Positions 17,512 to 26,963 are shown, numbered from the stretch's first letter. The stretch is DNA of 64,000 nt from Thalassotalea_H sp040779345 (GCA_040779345.1 JBFONU010000016.1:1-64000); one strand, 5' to 3'. Made by a program: numbers and translations. Notes: generated by a model not told the origin, from the sequence alone.

Positions 17512-18358
17512 TTTATGGATTGAAGAAAAATTTCAAGATTTTTTAGGCATCAAGTTCAAAGTAGAAAAGGTCCTTTTTTCAGATAAAAGTGAGTTTCAAA
17601 CGGTTGATGTGGTTGAAACTAAAGGGCATGGTAAAATGCTGTTAAATGACGGTTTAATCATGGTTACTGAACGAGATGAGTTTGCTTATCATGACATGAT
17701 CACTCACGTACCACTATTTGTTCATCCAAACCCTAAAAATGTCTTAGTCATTGGTGGCGGTGATGGTGGCACGGCAAGAGAGGTGATCCGCCACGCATCT
17801 GTTGAAAAGTGTACTATGGTTGAAATTGATGCCATGGTTGTTGAGGCATGCAAAAAGCATATTCCACAAACGGCTTCAGCGCTTGATAATCAACGAATAA
17901 ACTTGATCATTGGTGACGGTGTCGAATTTGTTAAAAATACCACAGAAAAGTTTGATGTCATTATTGTTGATAGTACGGATCCAATTGGTCCTGCGCAGCC
18001 ATTATTTGGTGAAGCGTTTTATCAAGACGTTTTTAATTGTCTAAGTGATGATGGTATTGTGGTTTCTCAAGGTGAATCATCATGGTATGCCATGGAGATA
18101 CAAGAATCATTATTGAAAGTATTAAATAATGTCTTCCCTAAAAGCTATTTATATAGCTTTAGCAATTTAACTTATCCCGGCGGTTTATGGAGTTTCACTT
18201 TCGCTTCAAAGCAATATCATCCGGTAGATGATTTCAAGCCTGAAAGGGTAGAACAGTCTGAATTAACCTTTGATTATTATAATGCGCCATTACATTCAGC
18301 GGCATTTTCATTACCTAGTTTTGTGCTTAAAGGCTTAAAGGGGTTAATTGATAATTAA
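17501..18358 (+). CDS. speE: Spermidine synthase
   Basis: 285-residue aminopropyltransferase that transfers the aminopropyl group from decarboxylated AdoMet to putrescine. The AdoMet-binding motif VIGGGDGGTAREV is near residue 85. ERDEFAYHDMI and DSTDPIGPA are family signatures lining the active site. Length equals the E. coli enzyme (~288). TCAGGAGAAAATC precedes the ATG, and the start overlaps the end of the AdoMetDC gene by 11 bp. With speB and speA on the other strand this completes a full arginine-to-spermidine cluster. Confidence 0.96.
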   Translation: MHSNLWIEEKFQDFLGIKFKVEKVLFSDKSEFQTVDVVETKGHGKMLLNDGLIMVTERDEFAYHDMITHVPLFVHPNPKNVLVIGGGDGGTAREVIRHASVEKCTMVEIDAMVVEACKKHIPQTASALDNQRINLIIGDGVEFVKNTTEKFDVIIVDSTDPIGPAQPLFGEAFYQDVFNCLSDDGIVVSQGESSWYAMEIQESLLKVLNNVFPKSYLYSFSNLTYPGGLWSFTFASKQYHPVDDFKPERVEQSELTFDYYNAPLHSAAFSLPSFVLKGLKGLIDN

Positions 18359-18376
18359 GTAGGGCACTCAGTTTAA

Positions 18377-18408
18377 TCATGGATATGACTTATTGGTCAT
18401 ATCCATGA
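18377..18408. other. 13-bp perfect hairpin after speE
   Basis: TCATGGATATGAC (18377-18389), loop TTATTG, GTCATATCCATGA (18396-18408). The stem is perfect but no T-run follows on either strand. It sits between the convergent speE and the regulator gene, and could end or stabilise either transcript. The rest of the ~250-bp gap shows nothing. Confidence 0.6.
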
Positions 18409-18605
18409 GGGTAAAATGAAGAGTCAATTAGCAGTACATCAGCTTAATATTCTGTTATTCAATAATACATGGCAATTGTTAAAGGAATAGTTGTCTATTT
18501 TGATACGTTTTCATTTTAGCTAACTCAGTCGACCTTGCCAGTTGTTTGAGGTAAGCTTTACTGATCGATATGTCTTTTTACCAATAGTTAAATGATTATT
18601 TATCA

Positions 18606-20690
18606 TTAAAAATTAGTTCTTATAATGTCACTGTCAGCACTTTTTGTTTTTGACAATGCCTGCATTTCACCTGTCACTGCATAATCGTAATAACCCATCG
18701 AGGGCATTTTATGTGCTTGCCTTTGCATCGTTTTCATTGACGATAATTTAAGTAATTCACTAGCATTGTCTTTAGCAAGGCAATAAAAATCGTCGTTATC
18801 TAGTCGCATGGTTAAGCTATGGCGAAAAACAGGGTCTTGACAGGTTAACTGCTCAGGTGCCAATTTCCCATCTATAAAAATCTGAAAGTCATTTTGAATA
18901 AAAATTTTGTGCTTTTCATTACCCAGAGCAAATGCCCATTGAGTATTTAATTGATTCGTTATCTTAGAGGAAAGTTCATAACTAAATAGCTGCCATTTTT
19001 TATCCACATATTGACTATAAACCACTTTGTTTTTATCTAACCAACTGACACCATAAGCAGGTAATGATAAATTCAAGGTGTTGAGCACTTTCTTCATTTT
19101 TACATCAAAAAGCAGTATGCCTTTACTGGTATTGACCAACAATGTTTTGTCATCAAATGACCAATGTAAACTATAAAAACTTCTCCCTTGATCAGGTGGC
19201 TCAATTGACGTTAATTTGTCCGATATTACGTTCTTAATCCAAATCTTGCTGTAACCAGAACGCTTAGAAATAAACGCTAATTGGATTTGATTATGCGAAA
19301 TAGCCGGTAAAAAATCACTTACCGATGAATTAACATCCGTCATAATATTTACGTTAGTTTCAATATCACTGTTAAACAAATACGAACTAAATAAGTAATC
19401 TCGTTGATTATTTATGCGTTTAACATCATTTATACGCCGAGTATCAGAGACCAATACTGAAGACTGTTTATTCGCTAAATTTGTTTGCAAAAGCTGGTAA
19501 GCTGGATGAGGTCCTTGGTGAACAATTGCATTCTCTTTATGTGACCAAACAGCACTATCAATAAAATAATCAAAATTTATAAGCTCGGTTAATTCACTGT
19601 TTGATAAATCTAATTGGAAAAATGATGTTTTACCGGCAGTTTGATCGCTCAAAATAAGCAATTTGTTCGCAACAAAATCATAATCGAAATGATGATTGCC
19701 TTTACCTATTGCCTTTGGTTGAGGTAATAGCTGTTTATCGCCCGTTGCAATGTTTAATTGGTAAAGATAAAACGGCTCAAAGGTATTGGCTCGCTCAACA
19801 AAATACAAGGTTTGGTTGTCTTTACTAAAAGCAAAATCTGTAAAACTATTTTGTAAACATCGATAGATAACTCTGGGCTCTTGCGCTTTACCCCCAATAA
19901 AATCTATTTGATGAAATTCACACACGGCTTTATTTCTATACAAGTAAACTACTTGACTATCATCATGTGCCCATTGTGCTGCACTAGCTCGCCCACCAGC
20001 TAGGCTTATTCTTTCAGGTGTGCCGTCAGGCAAAGTCATTAAATAAAGCGCCTGCTGCTTATTTTCATAACTAGAATAAAGTAGCTGTTTACCATTGTTT
20101 GCCATAGCAGCATCAAATTGATCGCTCGACAACCGGGTCAGAGGAGAAACATTAGGGTTGGTATTATCCGGTGAGTTCAAACGAAATGATAACAAATAGG
20201 CCAAAAATAAAAGCATAATAAATGCTAATAATAACAATGGTACTTTGGTATCAGCTATTCTGCCCAAAGTTGAAGAGTCAGCTCTTTCCAAGCATTCACT
20301 ACTTGTCTCAATATCATTTTTTGCTTCATTGGATGAGGGAGTTTGGGTTCGCGATGGTGTATTTAATGCTTGTTTTTCAACAAGCAACGAGGCGTCTGCA
20401 ATAAATCGGTAACCAATTTTGGGTACAGTGACAATGTATTGTTTAACTTTACCTTCATCAGATAGTGCTTTACGAAGTAAGCCAACAACACGATTAATTG
20501 CGTTTTCAGAAACTAGTTGCCCATGCCATACTTCAGTGAATAGCATATCTCTCGTGATATTCTGTTGAGGGTTCAAACAGAAATAGCACAGTAAACTTGC
20601 GATTTTAGGCTCTAATAATACCTCTTCATCAGCAGAACTAAGCACTCTTGTATTTGCATTAAACTCGAATTTTCCAAACGCCCACAACAT
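18606..20690 (-). CDS. CadC-like membrane regulator with TolB-like sensor domain
   Basis: 694-residue one-component regulator. Residues ~1-100 are an OmpR/CadC-type winged-helix DNA-binding domain (LLEPKIASLLCYFCLN, ENAINRVVGLLRKAL, YIVTVPKIGYRFIA). One membrane helix is at ~148-168 (LLLLAFIMLLFLAYLL). The remaining ~520 residues are outside the membrane and consist of beta-propeller-like repeats (DGTPERISLAGG, DDSQVVYLYRN, SKDNQTLYFVE). In CadC and ToxR the DNA-binding domain acts from the membrane. It is divergent from the metallo-hydrolase gene with a 141-bp shared gap, so that gene is a natural target candidate (inference). GTGAG precedes the ATG at 20690. Confidence 0.85.
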   Translation of the reverse strand: MLWAFGKFEFNANTRVLSSADEEVLLEPKIASLLCYFCLNPQQNITRDMLFTEVWHGQLVSENAINRVVGLLRKALSDEGKVKQYIVTVPKIGYRFIADASLLVEKQALNTPSRTQTPSSNEAKNDIETSSECLERADSSTLGRIADTKVPLLLLAFIMLLFLAYLLSFRLNSPDNTNPNVSPLTRLSSDQFDAAMANNGKQLLYSSYENKQQALYLMTLPDGTPERISLAGGRASAAQWAHDDSQVVYLYRNKAVCEFHQIDFIGGKAQEPRVIYRCLQNSFTDFAFSKDNQTLYFVERANTFEPFYLYQLNIATGDKQLLPQPKAIGKGNHHFDYDFVANKLLILSDQTAGKTSFFQLDLSNSELTELINFDYFIDSAVWSHKENAIVHQGPHPAYQLLQTNLANKQSSVLVSDTRRINDVKRINNQRDYLFSSYLFNSDIETNVNIMTDVNSSVSDFLPAISHNQIQLAFISKRSGYSKIWIKNVISDKLTSIEPPDQGRSFYSLHWSFDDKTLLVNTSKGILLFDVKMKKVLNTLNLSLPAYGVSWLDKNKVVYSQYVDKKWQLFSYELSSKITNQLNTQWAFALGNEKHKIFIQNDFQIFIDGKLAPEQLTCQDPVFRHSLTMRLDNDDFYCLAKDNASELLKLSSMKTMQRQAHKMPSMGYYDYAVTGEMQALSKTKSADSDIIRTNF

Positions 20691-20733
20691 TAATTACTCA
20701 CAAATTCCATTATAAGTCATTGAAAAAAAGTCT

Positions 20734-20768
20734 ATATCATGAAAAATCACTTAATATCATTTTATCAT
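20734..20768. promoter_or_regulatory. Repeated ATATCAT motifs in divergent gap
   Basis: ATATCAT occurs at 20734-20740 and 20754-20760 (20 bp apart, about two turns), followed by TTATCAT at 20762-20768. This is a candidate site for the neighbouring winged-helix regulator; no binding data are implied. Confidence 0.3.
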
Positions 20769-20831
20769 CATGATTTACGAACAAACCCTTGCAACAATAC
20801 CTAGTATCAAAACAGCTAAGGATTAAACACT

Positions 20832-22289
20832 ATGCACGACCTTTTAAAACGCTTTGTTAAAAAAAGAATGATTCTACACACCTTGTCTTTCATTTCAATT
20901 TTATTCATCACAACAGTCAAAGCACAAACCATAACAACGGAAAGCTTTATTGAGCGATTAAAACACCACTATAAACCTATTAATATGATGACGCACTATT
21001 CGGTTACGTATAAATCAACAGGTAAGTCTCCAACTCAAAGTTACGATTATAGTCACCCAGATAAAACTTACCGCCGTGAGATTATTGATGTGGATATGTC
21101 TAAAAAGCAATACTTCTCTCACCTTACTCGAGGTGGATTCCCTGGTGGTTTTGTTTTCAACACAAAAGAATTTCAAACTGATAATAAACGTTATCGTTAT
21201 GATGTTAATGGTGTTTTATGGGGCAAACAGGTATCTGAGCTCAATACTAAGTTTGGTTATCAGTTACGAGTGAATGATGTCACTGAAGCCGTTGATATAC
21301 TCGCAGTAAAAGAAATGCTAAATGAGTCAACTAATAAAACAAAATTAACGTCAAAATTTGATGTTATGTCAAATCGAGTAACGATTGAAAAAAACAGCAC
21401 CTTACAAGGTAAGTTGACCTATACCTTTCAAGTTAATCCAATTCGATTGCTCTCTCATTATAATGAAAAAAACGGACAGAAATTTTCTTATAGTAACCCT
21501 GTACACTACAATGGCATTGAATACGCCAGCAAAGTCTTGATGGAAGAAGCGCATTTTAGCAGTGAAATTTTGATAGAGAATGTCGTTGCGATTAATAAAA
21601 TTGACGCGATGAAATTAATGATCCCGAAAGGATACGGACCCATAGTTAATGATCAACAACTTGATTTAACAACAGAAATGATTGGTAAAGACTTATATCT
21701 AATTAGTCATGTTAGCGATAGATATATCGCGTTTAAAGTAGATGATTCAGGCATTATGGTATTTGGAGCGCCGCTGTCAGAAAAATGGTCAGAAAAAGTG
21801 ATTGCTCATATCAATAAACAATTTCCGAACAAAAAAATTGAATCAGTTTACATTACTCATCCTCATAGTGACCACATTGGAGGTTTAGCAGCTTATGCTA
21901 AAAAAGGCATTACAATATTAGCCGATCCCTATAGTGTTGAAGCAATAAAAGCATTTCCTGGTTTTGCAAAAAGTATTGATAGCTTTACATTCCGCCCTTT
22001 TATGCACAAAGAAGTGATTAACGACGTGCGTTTTTATATCCCTGACAATGCGCATGCCAAAGGGCAAAGCTTTGCTTACTTTGAAGATTCAAAGATTATA
22101 TACGAAGGCGATTTATTAGAAATTCCGTTTGATAATACCATTGCCACCTATATGTCATTAGTAGAAAAGCAATTTGTTGAATTTGTCAGAGCCGAACAAC
22201 TCATCATTAAGCGTATTATTGGACATCACCGTAATGGAAATATATCTCCTGAGGTAATGAACGCCTATTATCAAAAAAACACTCAGTAG
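20832..22289 (+). CDS. Exported metallo-beta-lactamase-fold hydrolase
   Basis: 485-residue protein with a signal peptide (~1-32, ending TTVKAQ). It has a ~220-residue N-terminal part of unknown fold and a C-terminal MBL-fold domain. Zinc motifs: HPHSDHIGG (His343, His345, Asp347, His348), a later His in NAHAKGQS, Asp in YEGDLLE, and a terminal GHH. The N-terminal part (YDYSHPDKTYRREI, FSYSNPVHYNGIEY) looks like a lipocalin/outer-membrane-lipoprotein-like domain that precedes MBL domains in some proteins, but this is uncertain. AAGGA lies 10 bases before the ATG. Substrate unknown; beta-lactam hydrolysis is not implied. Possibly controlled by the divergent CadC-like regulator. Confidence 0.82.
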   Translation: MHDLLKRFVKKRMILHTLSFISILFITTVKAQTITTESFIERLKHHYKPINMMTHYSVTYKSTGKSPTQSYDYSHPDKTYRREIIDVDMSKKQYFSHLTRGGFPGGFVFNTKEFQTDNKRYRYDVNGVLWGKQVSELNTKFGYQLRVNDVTEAVDILAVKEMLNESTNKTKLTSKFDVMSNRVTIEKNSTLQGKLTYTFQVNPIRLLSHYNEKNGQKFSYSNPVHYNGIEYASKVLMEEAHFSSEILIENVVAINKIDAMKLMIPKGYGPIVNDQQLDLTTEMIGKDLYLISHVSDRYIAFKVDDSGIMVFGAPLSEKWSEKVIAHINKQFPNKKIESVYITHPHSDHIGGLAAYAKKGITILADPYSVEAIKAFPGFAKSIDSFTFRPFMHKEVINDVRFYIPDNAHAKGQSFAYFEDSKIIYEGDLLEIPFDNTIATYMSLVEKQFVEFVRAEQLIIKRIIGHHRNGNISPEVMNAYYQKNTQ

Positions 22290-22349
22290 AATAAATTGGT
22301 GTTGAAGTGGGATAGTTCATACTCATTACCAACACCTTTTGATTTTCAA

Positions 22350-22371
22350 TAAAAATGGGGCCGATGGCCCC
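22350..22371 (-). terminator. GC-rich terminator, minus strand
   Basis: GGGGCC-GAT-GGCCCC (22357-22371), preceded on the plus strand by TAAAAAT, so on the minus strand the stem is followed by ATTTTTA. It lies ~240 bp downstream of the minus-strand binding-protein gene. Confidence 0.65.
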
Positions 22372-22505
22372 TAAATACGGCAAGTTTTATTGAATAAAAA
22401 CAACATTTCAACAGTGATTCTGACCTGAACTCAGCATTATTGATGAAGAAATACCTACTCCACGATATTAGCTAAAATTTGAGCTCACCTTGAATAGCCT
22501 ACTAA

Positions 22506-22527
22506 ATAGTTGCAAGATAGTTGCAAG
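22506..22527. repeat. 11-bp tandem duplication
   Basis: ATAGTTGCAAG occurs twice head to tail. Intergenic; no function seen. Confidence 0.8.
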
Positions 22528-22611
22528 TTGATACTGCTAAGCTTTCTGAACATTGTTTAGGGGCGTTAGTGACTAGGTAAATCAATTCACCAATTTTGAA
22601 ATACTATGTCT

Positions 22612-23331
22612 TTATGGGCATTGGCGGGGTTTAGCTATTTTGAGCTGCTGATAGCTCTTTTTGATGGTGTTCACTATCTTATCTGATGTATTTATATTAG
22701 CCGCTAAGAATAGTGTTTGATTTAGCTCATCAATGGTAAACAGATGCCTTAATTGGTTATTGATTATTGATGGCGTGTTTTTAAGCTCTTTGGCATAACT
22801 GTCGGAAATCAAGATAACATCAGTACGTTTATACTTCATCATTTCCCTTAATTGGTCATTATGATTAACTTCGACGATGTTTTTTTGTAAACCTTTTTTA
22901 ATTAAAAAAGCTTTAGTCGCTTGTTCTCTTTCTACGCCGATTTTATAGGCAAAGATATCATCAAAAGTGTTAATGCTAACATCATCTCTTTCAAGCAAGG
23001 TATAAAAAGACATGGTGACTTTACACAGGGGCACCAACCATTTAAATTGCTCAATTCTTTCTGGCGTTTGTAACATTGAAAAAATCAATGTGTTGGGGAG
23101 TTCGGTAACGTTCTTATAGGCTCTAGCCCATGGCATTATTTGAATTTGATAGTCAAAACTTGTGTTTTTTAATACCTCATCAACGATTAAAAATGAGGTG
23201 CCTGCTAATTTACCTTCGCTAGTTAAATATTGAAAGGGCGGGTAATCTTCTGTTAGAACTGTCAGTTTTGAATCAGCATGTAACGCTGGTGATAAAAACA
23301 ATAAAGTGCTAAAAAATAGCTTATATGGCAT
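22612..23331 (-). CDS. Periplasmic solute-binding protein (SBP family 3-like)
   Basis: 239-residue secreted protein with signal peptide MPYKLFFSTLLFLSPALHA. It is related to the family 3 extracellular solute-binding proteins (LTVLTEDYPPFQYLTSEGKLAGTS is the family's opening). It is the stand-alone type common in Alteromonadales: no permease or ATPase genes are adjacent, so it may not be part of an ABC importer. Ligand unknown. The start at 23331 is the first ATG before the signal peptide; the Shine-Dalgarno is weak. It ends 240 bp before a good terminator. Confidence 0.8.
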   Translation of the reverse strand: MPYKLFFSTLLFLSPALHADSKLTVLTEDYPPFQYLTSEGKLAGTSFLIVDEVLKNTSFDYQIQIMPWARAYKNVTELPNTLIFSMLQTPERIEQFKWLVPLCKVTMSFYTLLERDDVSINTFDDIFAYKIGVEREQATKAFLIKKGLQKNIVEVNHNDQLREMMKYKRTDVILISDSYAKELKNTPSIINNQLRHLFTIDELNQTLFLAANINTSDKIVNTIKKSYQQLKIAKPRQCP

Positions 23332-23734
23332 GGCAGCAACAATAAAACTTTTGATAACTCAAATCATATAATGCCAAATAATAATATGCAATTATTAGAC
23401 GTTATTGTTGAGATAGCCCATTTTAGCATTATTTTGCTTAGTTAACATTAATTAAGTTCGCTTTAGTTAATAATCACGTACTCACTATGGCAGCTAATGA
23501 TCTATGCTCCCCTAGCAATATATTTTTAAAGGTAAAAATGACGTAGCTTTCAAAATTTTGCTGAGCTATTACGTTAAATGACGAAAAGAGAAAATATCGA
23601 ATGATATTCAAAGATAAATTGTTACGAATATTAACCGAAGTTTTGTTAGTATTTCACTAGGCTTAGCCGCTTTGTTTACGATACACTCAGTTGAGTTATA
23701 GTCATTTATAGTTAAATAATTTATAGGATTGATT
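23332..23734. other. Divergent intergenic stretch
   Basis: About 400 bp of AT-rich sequence between the binding-protein gene and the transglycosylase gene. It must contain both promoters, but I see no convincing boxes, repeats or hairpins. Confidence 0.5.
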
Positions 23735-24955
23735 TTGAATAAAACGAAGTTTAGTTGGTCGCTAACCAAAGTGGCAATCATCACATTAAGTTATTGTTTT
23801 ACAAATTTATCATTCGCGAGTGATCCGTTAGCAAATTTTGAACAATGCAAGAGCCGATTTCAGCAACAAGCTCAACAGCAAGGTTTTAGCAAAACGATTG
23901 ATACTGTTATTGATAATTTATCGCCGACTGAGCGAGTGTTAGTCCTCGATAAAAACCAGGCGGAATTTGCAGAAAGTTTTGGCCAATATGTAAAAAAGCG
24001 TGTTTCTAATTATCATATTCAAAATGGCAAAAAATTATTAAAAAAGCATGCCGATTTATTTGCTCAATTGCAGACGAAATATGGCATTCCACCTCAATAC
24101 CTGGTGTCTTTTTGGGGCTTAGAAACGGTTTTTGGTAAACATAAAGGGAAAATGTCGGTACTTAACTCTATCGCGACGTTAGCGTGTGATGAAAGGCGAA
24201 GTGATTATTTTACCGCTGAATTGTTTGATTTGTTTAGTATGATTGACAGCGGACGTGTCTCAGTTAAACAACTACAAGGTTCATGGGCTGGCGCAATGGG
24301 GCACATGCAATTTATGCCTTCAGCTTACCGTAAATATGCCGTTGATGGTGACGCAGATGGCAAGGTTGATGTTTGGCAAAGTGAGGCTGATGCACTGACG
24401 ACTGCCGCTAATTATTTGAATAAAATTGGTTGGCAACCAAATGAACGTTGGGGAAGAGAGGTACTTTTACCCGAGCATTTTGATTTTGAATCAATCGTTT
24501 ATGATCAGCGTTATCCATTATCAACTTTTAAAGCCCTTGGAATAAAACAAGTCAATGGCAATCGCTTACCAGACTATAAAATAGATGCTGAACTTGTGTT
24601 ACCTAATGGTCATCAAGGGCATGCGTTTTTAGTTTATCGAAACTTTGATGTCATCATGGATTGGAATTTATCGAAAAATTATGCGCTTTCAGTGGGGATC
24701 CTTGCTGATAAATTGATTGGCGCTGCTGGCATTCGCACGATTAAAAACCCTCAACCACTTTCGTTTAGTCGTAAAAAAATGCAACAACTCCAAGCTAAGC
24801 TAAATGAGTTAGGCTATGAAACAGGAAAGCCCGATGGTATTTGGGGGTCTAATAGTCGAAAAGCGATCAGAGCATTTCAAATTGAGCAAAAGCTGATAGC
24901 GGATGGTTTCCCTAATCAAGAGGTTTTTCAATCATTAGGCTTGTCACAAAGCTAA
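23735..24955 (+). CDS. MltB-family lytic murein transglycosylase with PG-binding domain
   Basis: 406-residue periplasmic enzyme cleaving the MurNAc-GlcNAc bond of peptidoglycan with formation of 1,6-anhydro ends. Signal peptide to about residue 28 (ITLSYCFTNLSFA). Catalytic SLT_2 domain ~35-330, with the catalytic Glu in FWGLETVFG and the signature SWAGAMGHMQFMPSAY. C-terminal PG_binding_1 domain ~345-406 (LQAKLNELGYETGKPDGIWG). Start: AGGA (23725-23728) is spaced six bases from TTG at 23735, which fits better than the TTG at 23729. A paralogue without the binding domain is at 46773. Confidence 0.9.
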   Translation: MNKTKFSWSLTKVAIITLSYCFTNLSFASDPLANFEQCKSRFQQQAQQQGFSKTIDTVIDNLSPTERVLVLDKNQAEFAESFGQYVKKRVSNYHIQNGKKLLKKHADLFAQLQTKYGIPPQYLVSFWGLETVFGKHKGKMSVLNSIATLACDERRSDYFTAELFDLFSMIDSGRVSVKQLQGSWAGAMGHMQFMPSAYRKYAVDGDADGKVDVWQSEADALTTAANYLNKIGWQPNERWGREVLLPEHFDFESIVYDQRYPLSTFKALGIKQVNGNRLPDYKIDAELVLPNGHQGHAFLVYRNFDVIMDWNLSKNYALSVGILADKLIGAAGIRTIKNPQPLSFSRKKMQQLQAKLNELGYETGKPDGIWGSNSRKAIRAFQIEQKLIADGFPNQEVFQSLGLSQS

Positions 24956-25074
24956 GAAATGTTCACTAAGACTTTTTTCTTAGCTCAACTAGAAAAATAC
25001 CTTAGTACAACCCATACGTGGTTTACCTGCATGAAACCACTGTAGTAGTTACGGTATAAAGGCAAAAAAGAGTG

Positions 25075-25152
25075 ATGAAAACACAAGGTTTGGCGAGTGA
25101 GTTAATGAGTAAATTAATGAGTAAAAGAAAGATAATGTGTTTTTTCTCGTGA
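25075..25152 (+). CDS. Possible 25-residue peptide upstream of glnS
   Basis: ATG frame of 25 codons (product begins MKTQGLASELMSKLMSKRK) in the 300-bp gap before glnS. It contains the 12-bp tandem duplication at 25102-25125. The ribosome-binding site is weak (AAAGAG too close to the ATG). It may be chance. The rest of the 24956-25255 gap holds a weak GTGGTTT/AAACCAC hairpin near 25019-25041 and the glnS promoter. Confidence 0.2.
   Translation: MKTQGLASELMSKLMSKRKIMCFFS
25102..25125. repeat. 12-bp tandem duplication
   Basis: TTAATGAGTAAA occurs twice head to tail, keeping the frame of the possible small peptide. Confidence 0.85.
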
Positions 25153-25200
25153 ATAATTTACGTTTCACAACGAAAGGCGCTATTCCCACGGTTTAACACT

Positions 25201-25209
25201 TGATATAAT
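25201..25209 (+). promoter_or_regulatory. Extended -10 promoter for glnS
   Basis: TGATATAAT is a perfect extended -10 (TGnTATAAT), 47 bp before the glnS ATG. No good -35 is present, as is usual for this promoter class. Confidence 0.6.
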
Positions 25210-25255
25210 GCCGCGCAATTACATTTAAATTTTCTTTTTGATAGAGGTTCTGCGG

Positions 25256-26926
25256 ATGTCGGCAGCTGAAAACCGTCCAACAAATTTTATACGCCAAATA
25301 ATTGATGCTGATCTGGCAAGTGGTAAACACACCAGTGTGCAGACGCGTTTTCCCCCTGAGCCTAATGGTTATCTTCATATCGGCCATGCCAAAGCGATTT
25401 GTTTAAACTTTGGTATCGCAGAAGATTATAAAGGGCTTTGTAATTTACGTTTTGATGATACTAATCCTGAAAAAGAAGATATTGATTACGTTATCTCTAT
25501 TCAAGAAGATGTTAAATGGTTAGGTTTTCAATGGGCAGGCGATGTCCATTATTCCTCTGACTATTTTGACCAACTACATGCCTATGCCGTTGAATTGATT
25601 GAAAAAGGCTTAGCGTATGTTTGTTTTCTTAATAGTGATGAGTCTCGTGAATACCGTGGCACATTAAAAGCTCCGGGGAAAAATAGTCCTTATCGTGATA
25701 CTTCTGTTGAAGGAAATTTAGCACTTTTCGACAAAATGAAAAACGGCGAATTCAAAGAAGGTGAATGTTCGCTGCGCGCTAAAATAGATATGTCTTCAAG
25801 TTTTATGTGTATGCGTGACCCGATTATTTATCGTGTTAGGTTTGCTCATCATCATCAAACAGGAGATAAATGGTGCATTTACCCAATGTACGATTTTACT
25901 CATTGTTTGTCAGACGCTATTGAAGGTATCACGCATTCACTTTGTACCTTGGAGTTTCAAGATAATCGTCGTTTATATGATTGGGTGCTTCAAAATGTCT
26001 CTATTGATGTGACACCACATCAGTATGAGTCTTCACGTTTAAACCTTGAATATACAGTAATGAGTAAACGTAAACTCAATTCTCTTGTTGAAGAAAAGCT
26101 AGTCAATGGCTGGGACGATCCTCGTATGCCAACCATCGCAGCATTTCGCCGACGTGGTTATACACCAGCTTCGTTAAGAGAGTTTTGTAAACGTATCGGC
26201 GTGACTAAAATGGATAACACCATTGAAATGGGTGTGCTTGAAGCGTGTATTCGTGAAGACTTAAATGATAACGCACCGCGAGCGATGGCAGTGCTTGATC
26301 CGATAAAACTGGTGATTGAAAACTATCCTGAAGGGCAAGTTGAAGAACTGACGATAAAGAATCACCCAAGTGATGAAAGCCAAGGAAGTCGTATTGTTCC
26401 TTTCTCAAAAGAGCTTTACATCGAAGCTGAAGATTTTCGTGAAGAAGCAAATAAAAAATATAAGCGTTTAGTGATTGATAAAGCGGTACGTTTACGCGGC
26501 GCTTATGTGATCACAGCCGTTCGTTGTGATAAAGACGAAGAAGGGAAAGTAACAACGGTTTATTGTACTTACAATGAAGATACTTTAGGTAAGAACCCCG
26601 AAGATGGCACTAAACCTAAAGGTGTTATTCACTGGGTATCGGCTGAGCAAAGTGTTAATGCTGAAATTCGTTTGTATGACCGATTGTTTACTGTCGCCAA
26701 TCCTGCCGCTGAAGATGATTTTCATGCCGTGATAAACCCAGAATCATTAGTTACGATTAGTCACGCTAAAGTGGAACCTTCATTAGTAAATGCTCAGCCA
26801 GAGCAAGCATTTCAATTTGAGCGTCAAGGTTATTTTTGTTTAGATAACAAAGAAGCAACAGCGGACAGACTCGTTTTTAATCGTACCGTTGGCTTACGTG
26901 ATACTTGGGCTAAAATCGCTAACTAG
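25256..26926 (+). CDS. glnS: Glutaminyl-tRNA synthetase
   Basis: 557-residue class I aminoacyl-tRNA synthetase charging tRNA-Gln. The HIGH motif is in PPEPNGYLHIGHAKA (residues ~32-46), and the KMSKS-type loop is VMSKRKL (~residue 268). The C-terminal beta-barrel anticodon-binding region starts near residue 340. Length matches E. coli GlnS (554). The ATG at 25256 follows GAGG and gives the expected N-terminus; a TTG at 25238 would add six residues without support. Single gene with its own promoter. Confidence 0.97.
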   Translation: MSAAENRPTNFIRQIIDADLASGKHTSVQTRFPPEPNGYLHIGHAKAICLNFGIAEDYKGLCNLRFDDTNPEKEDIDYVISIQEDVKWLGFQWAGDVHYSSDYFDQLHAYAVELIEKGLAYVCFLNSDESREYRGTLKAPGKNSPYRDTSVEGNLALFDKMKNGEFKEGECSLRAKIDMSSSFMCMRDPIIYRVRFAHHHQTGDKWCIYPMYDFTHCLSDAIEGITHSLCTLEFQDNRRLYDWVLQNVSIDVTPHQYESSRLNLEYTVMSKRKLNSLVEEKLVNGWDDPRMPTIAAFRRRGYTPASLREFCKRIGVTKMDNTIEMGVLEACIREDLNDNAPRAMAVLDPIKLVIENYPEGQVEELTIKNHPSDESQGSRIVPFSKELYIEAEDFREEANKKYKRLVIDKAVRLRGAYVITAVRCDKDEEGKVTTVYCTYNEDTLGKNPEDGTKPKGVIHWVSAEQSVNAEIRLYDRLFTVANPAAEDDFHAVINPESLVTISHAKVEPSLVNAQPEQAFQFERQGYFCLDNKEATADRLVFNRTVGLRDTWAKIAN

Positions 26927-26963
26927 GCTCGGCTAAATTGCCAAGAGTAAATTTTTGTTCATA

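Larger units (their letters stand above)
22290..22611. other. Convergent intergenic stretch
   Basis: About 320 bp between two convergent genes. It holds the minus-strand terminator at 22350-22371 and an 11-bp tandem duplication at 22506-22527. No gene is seen. Confidence 0.6.
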
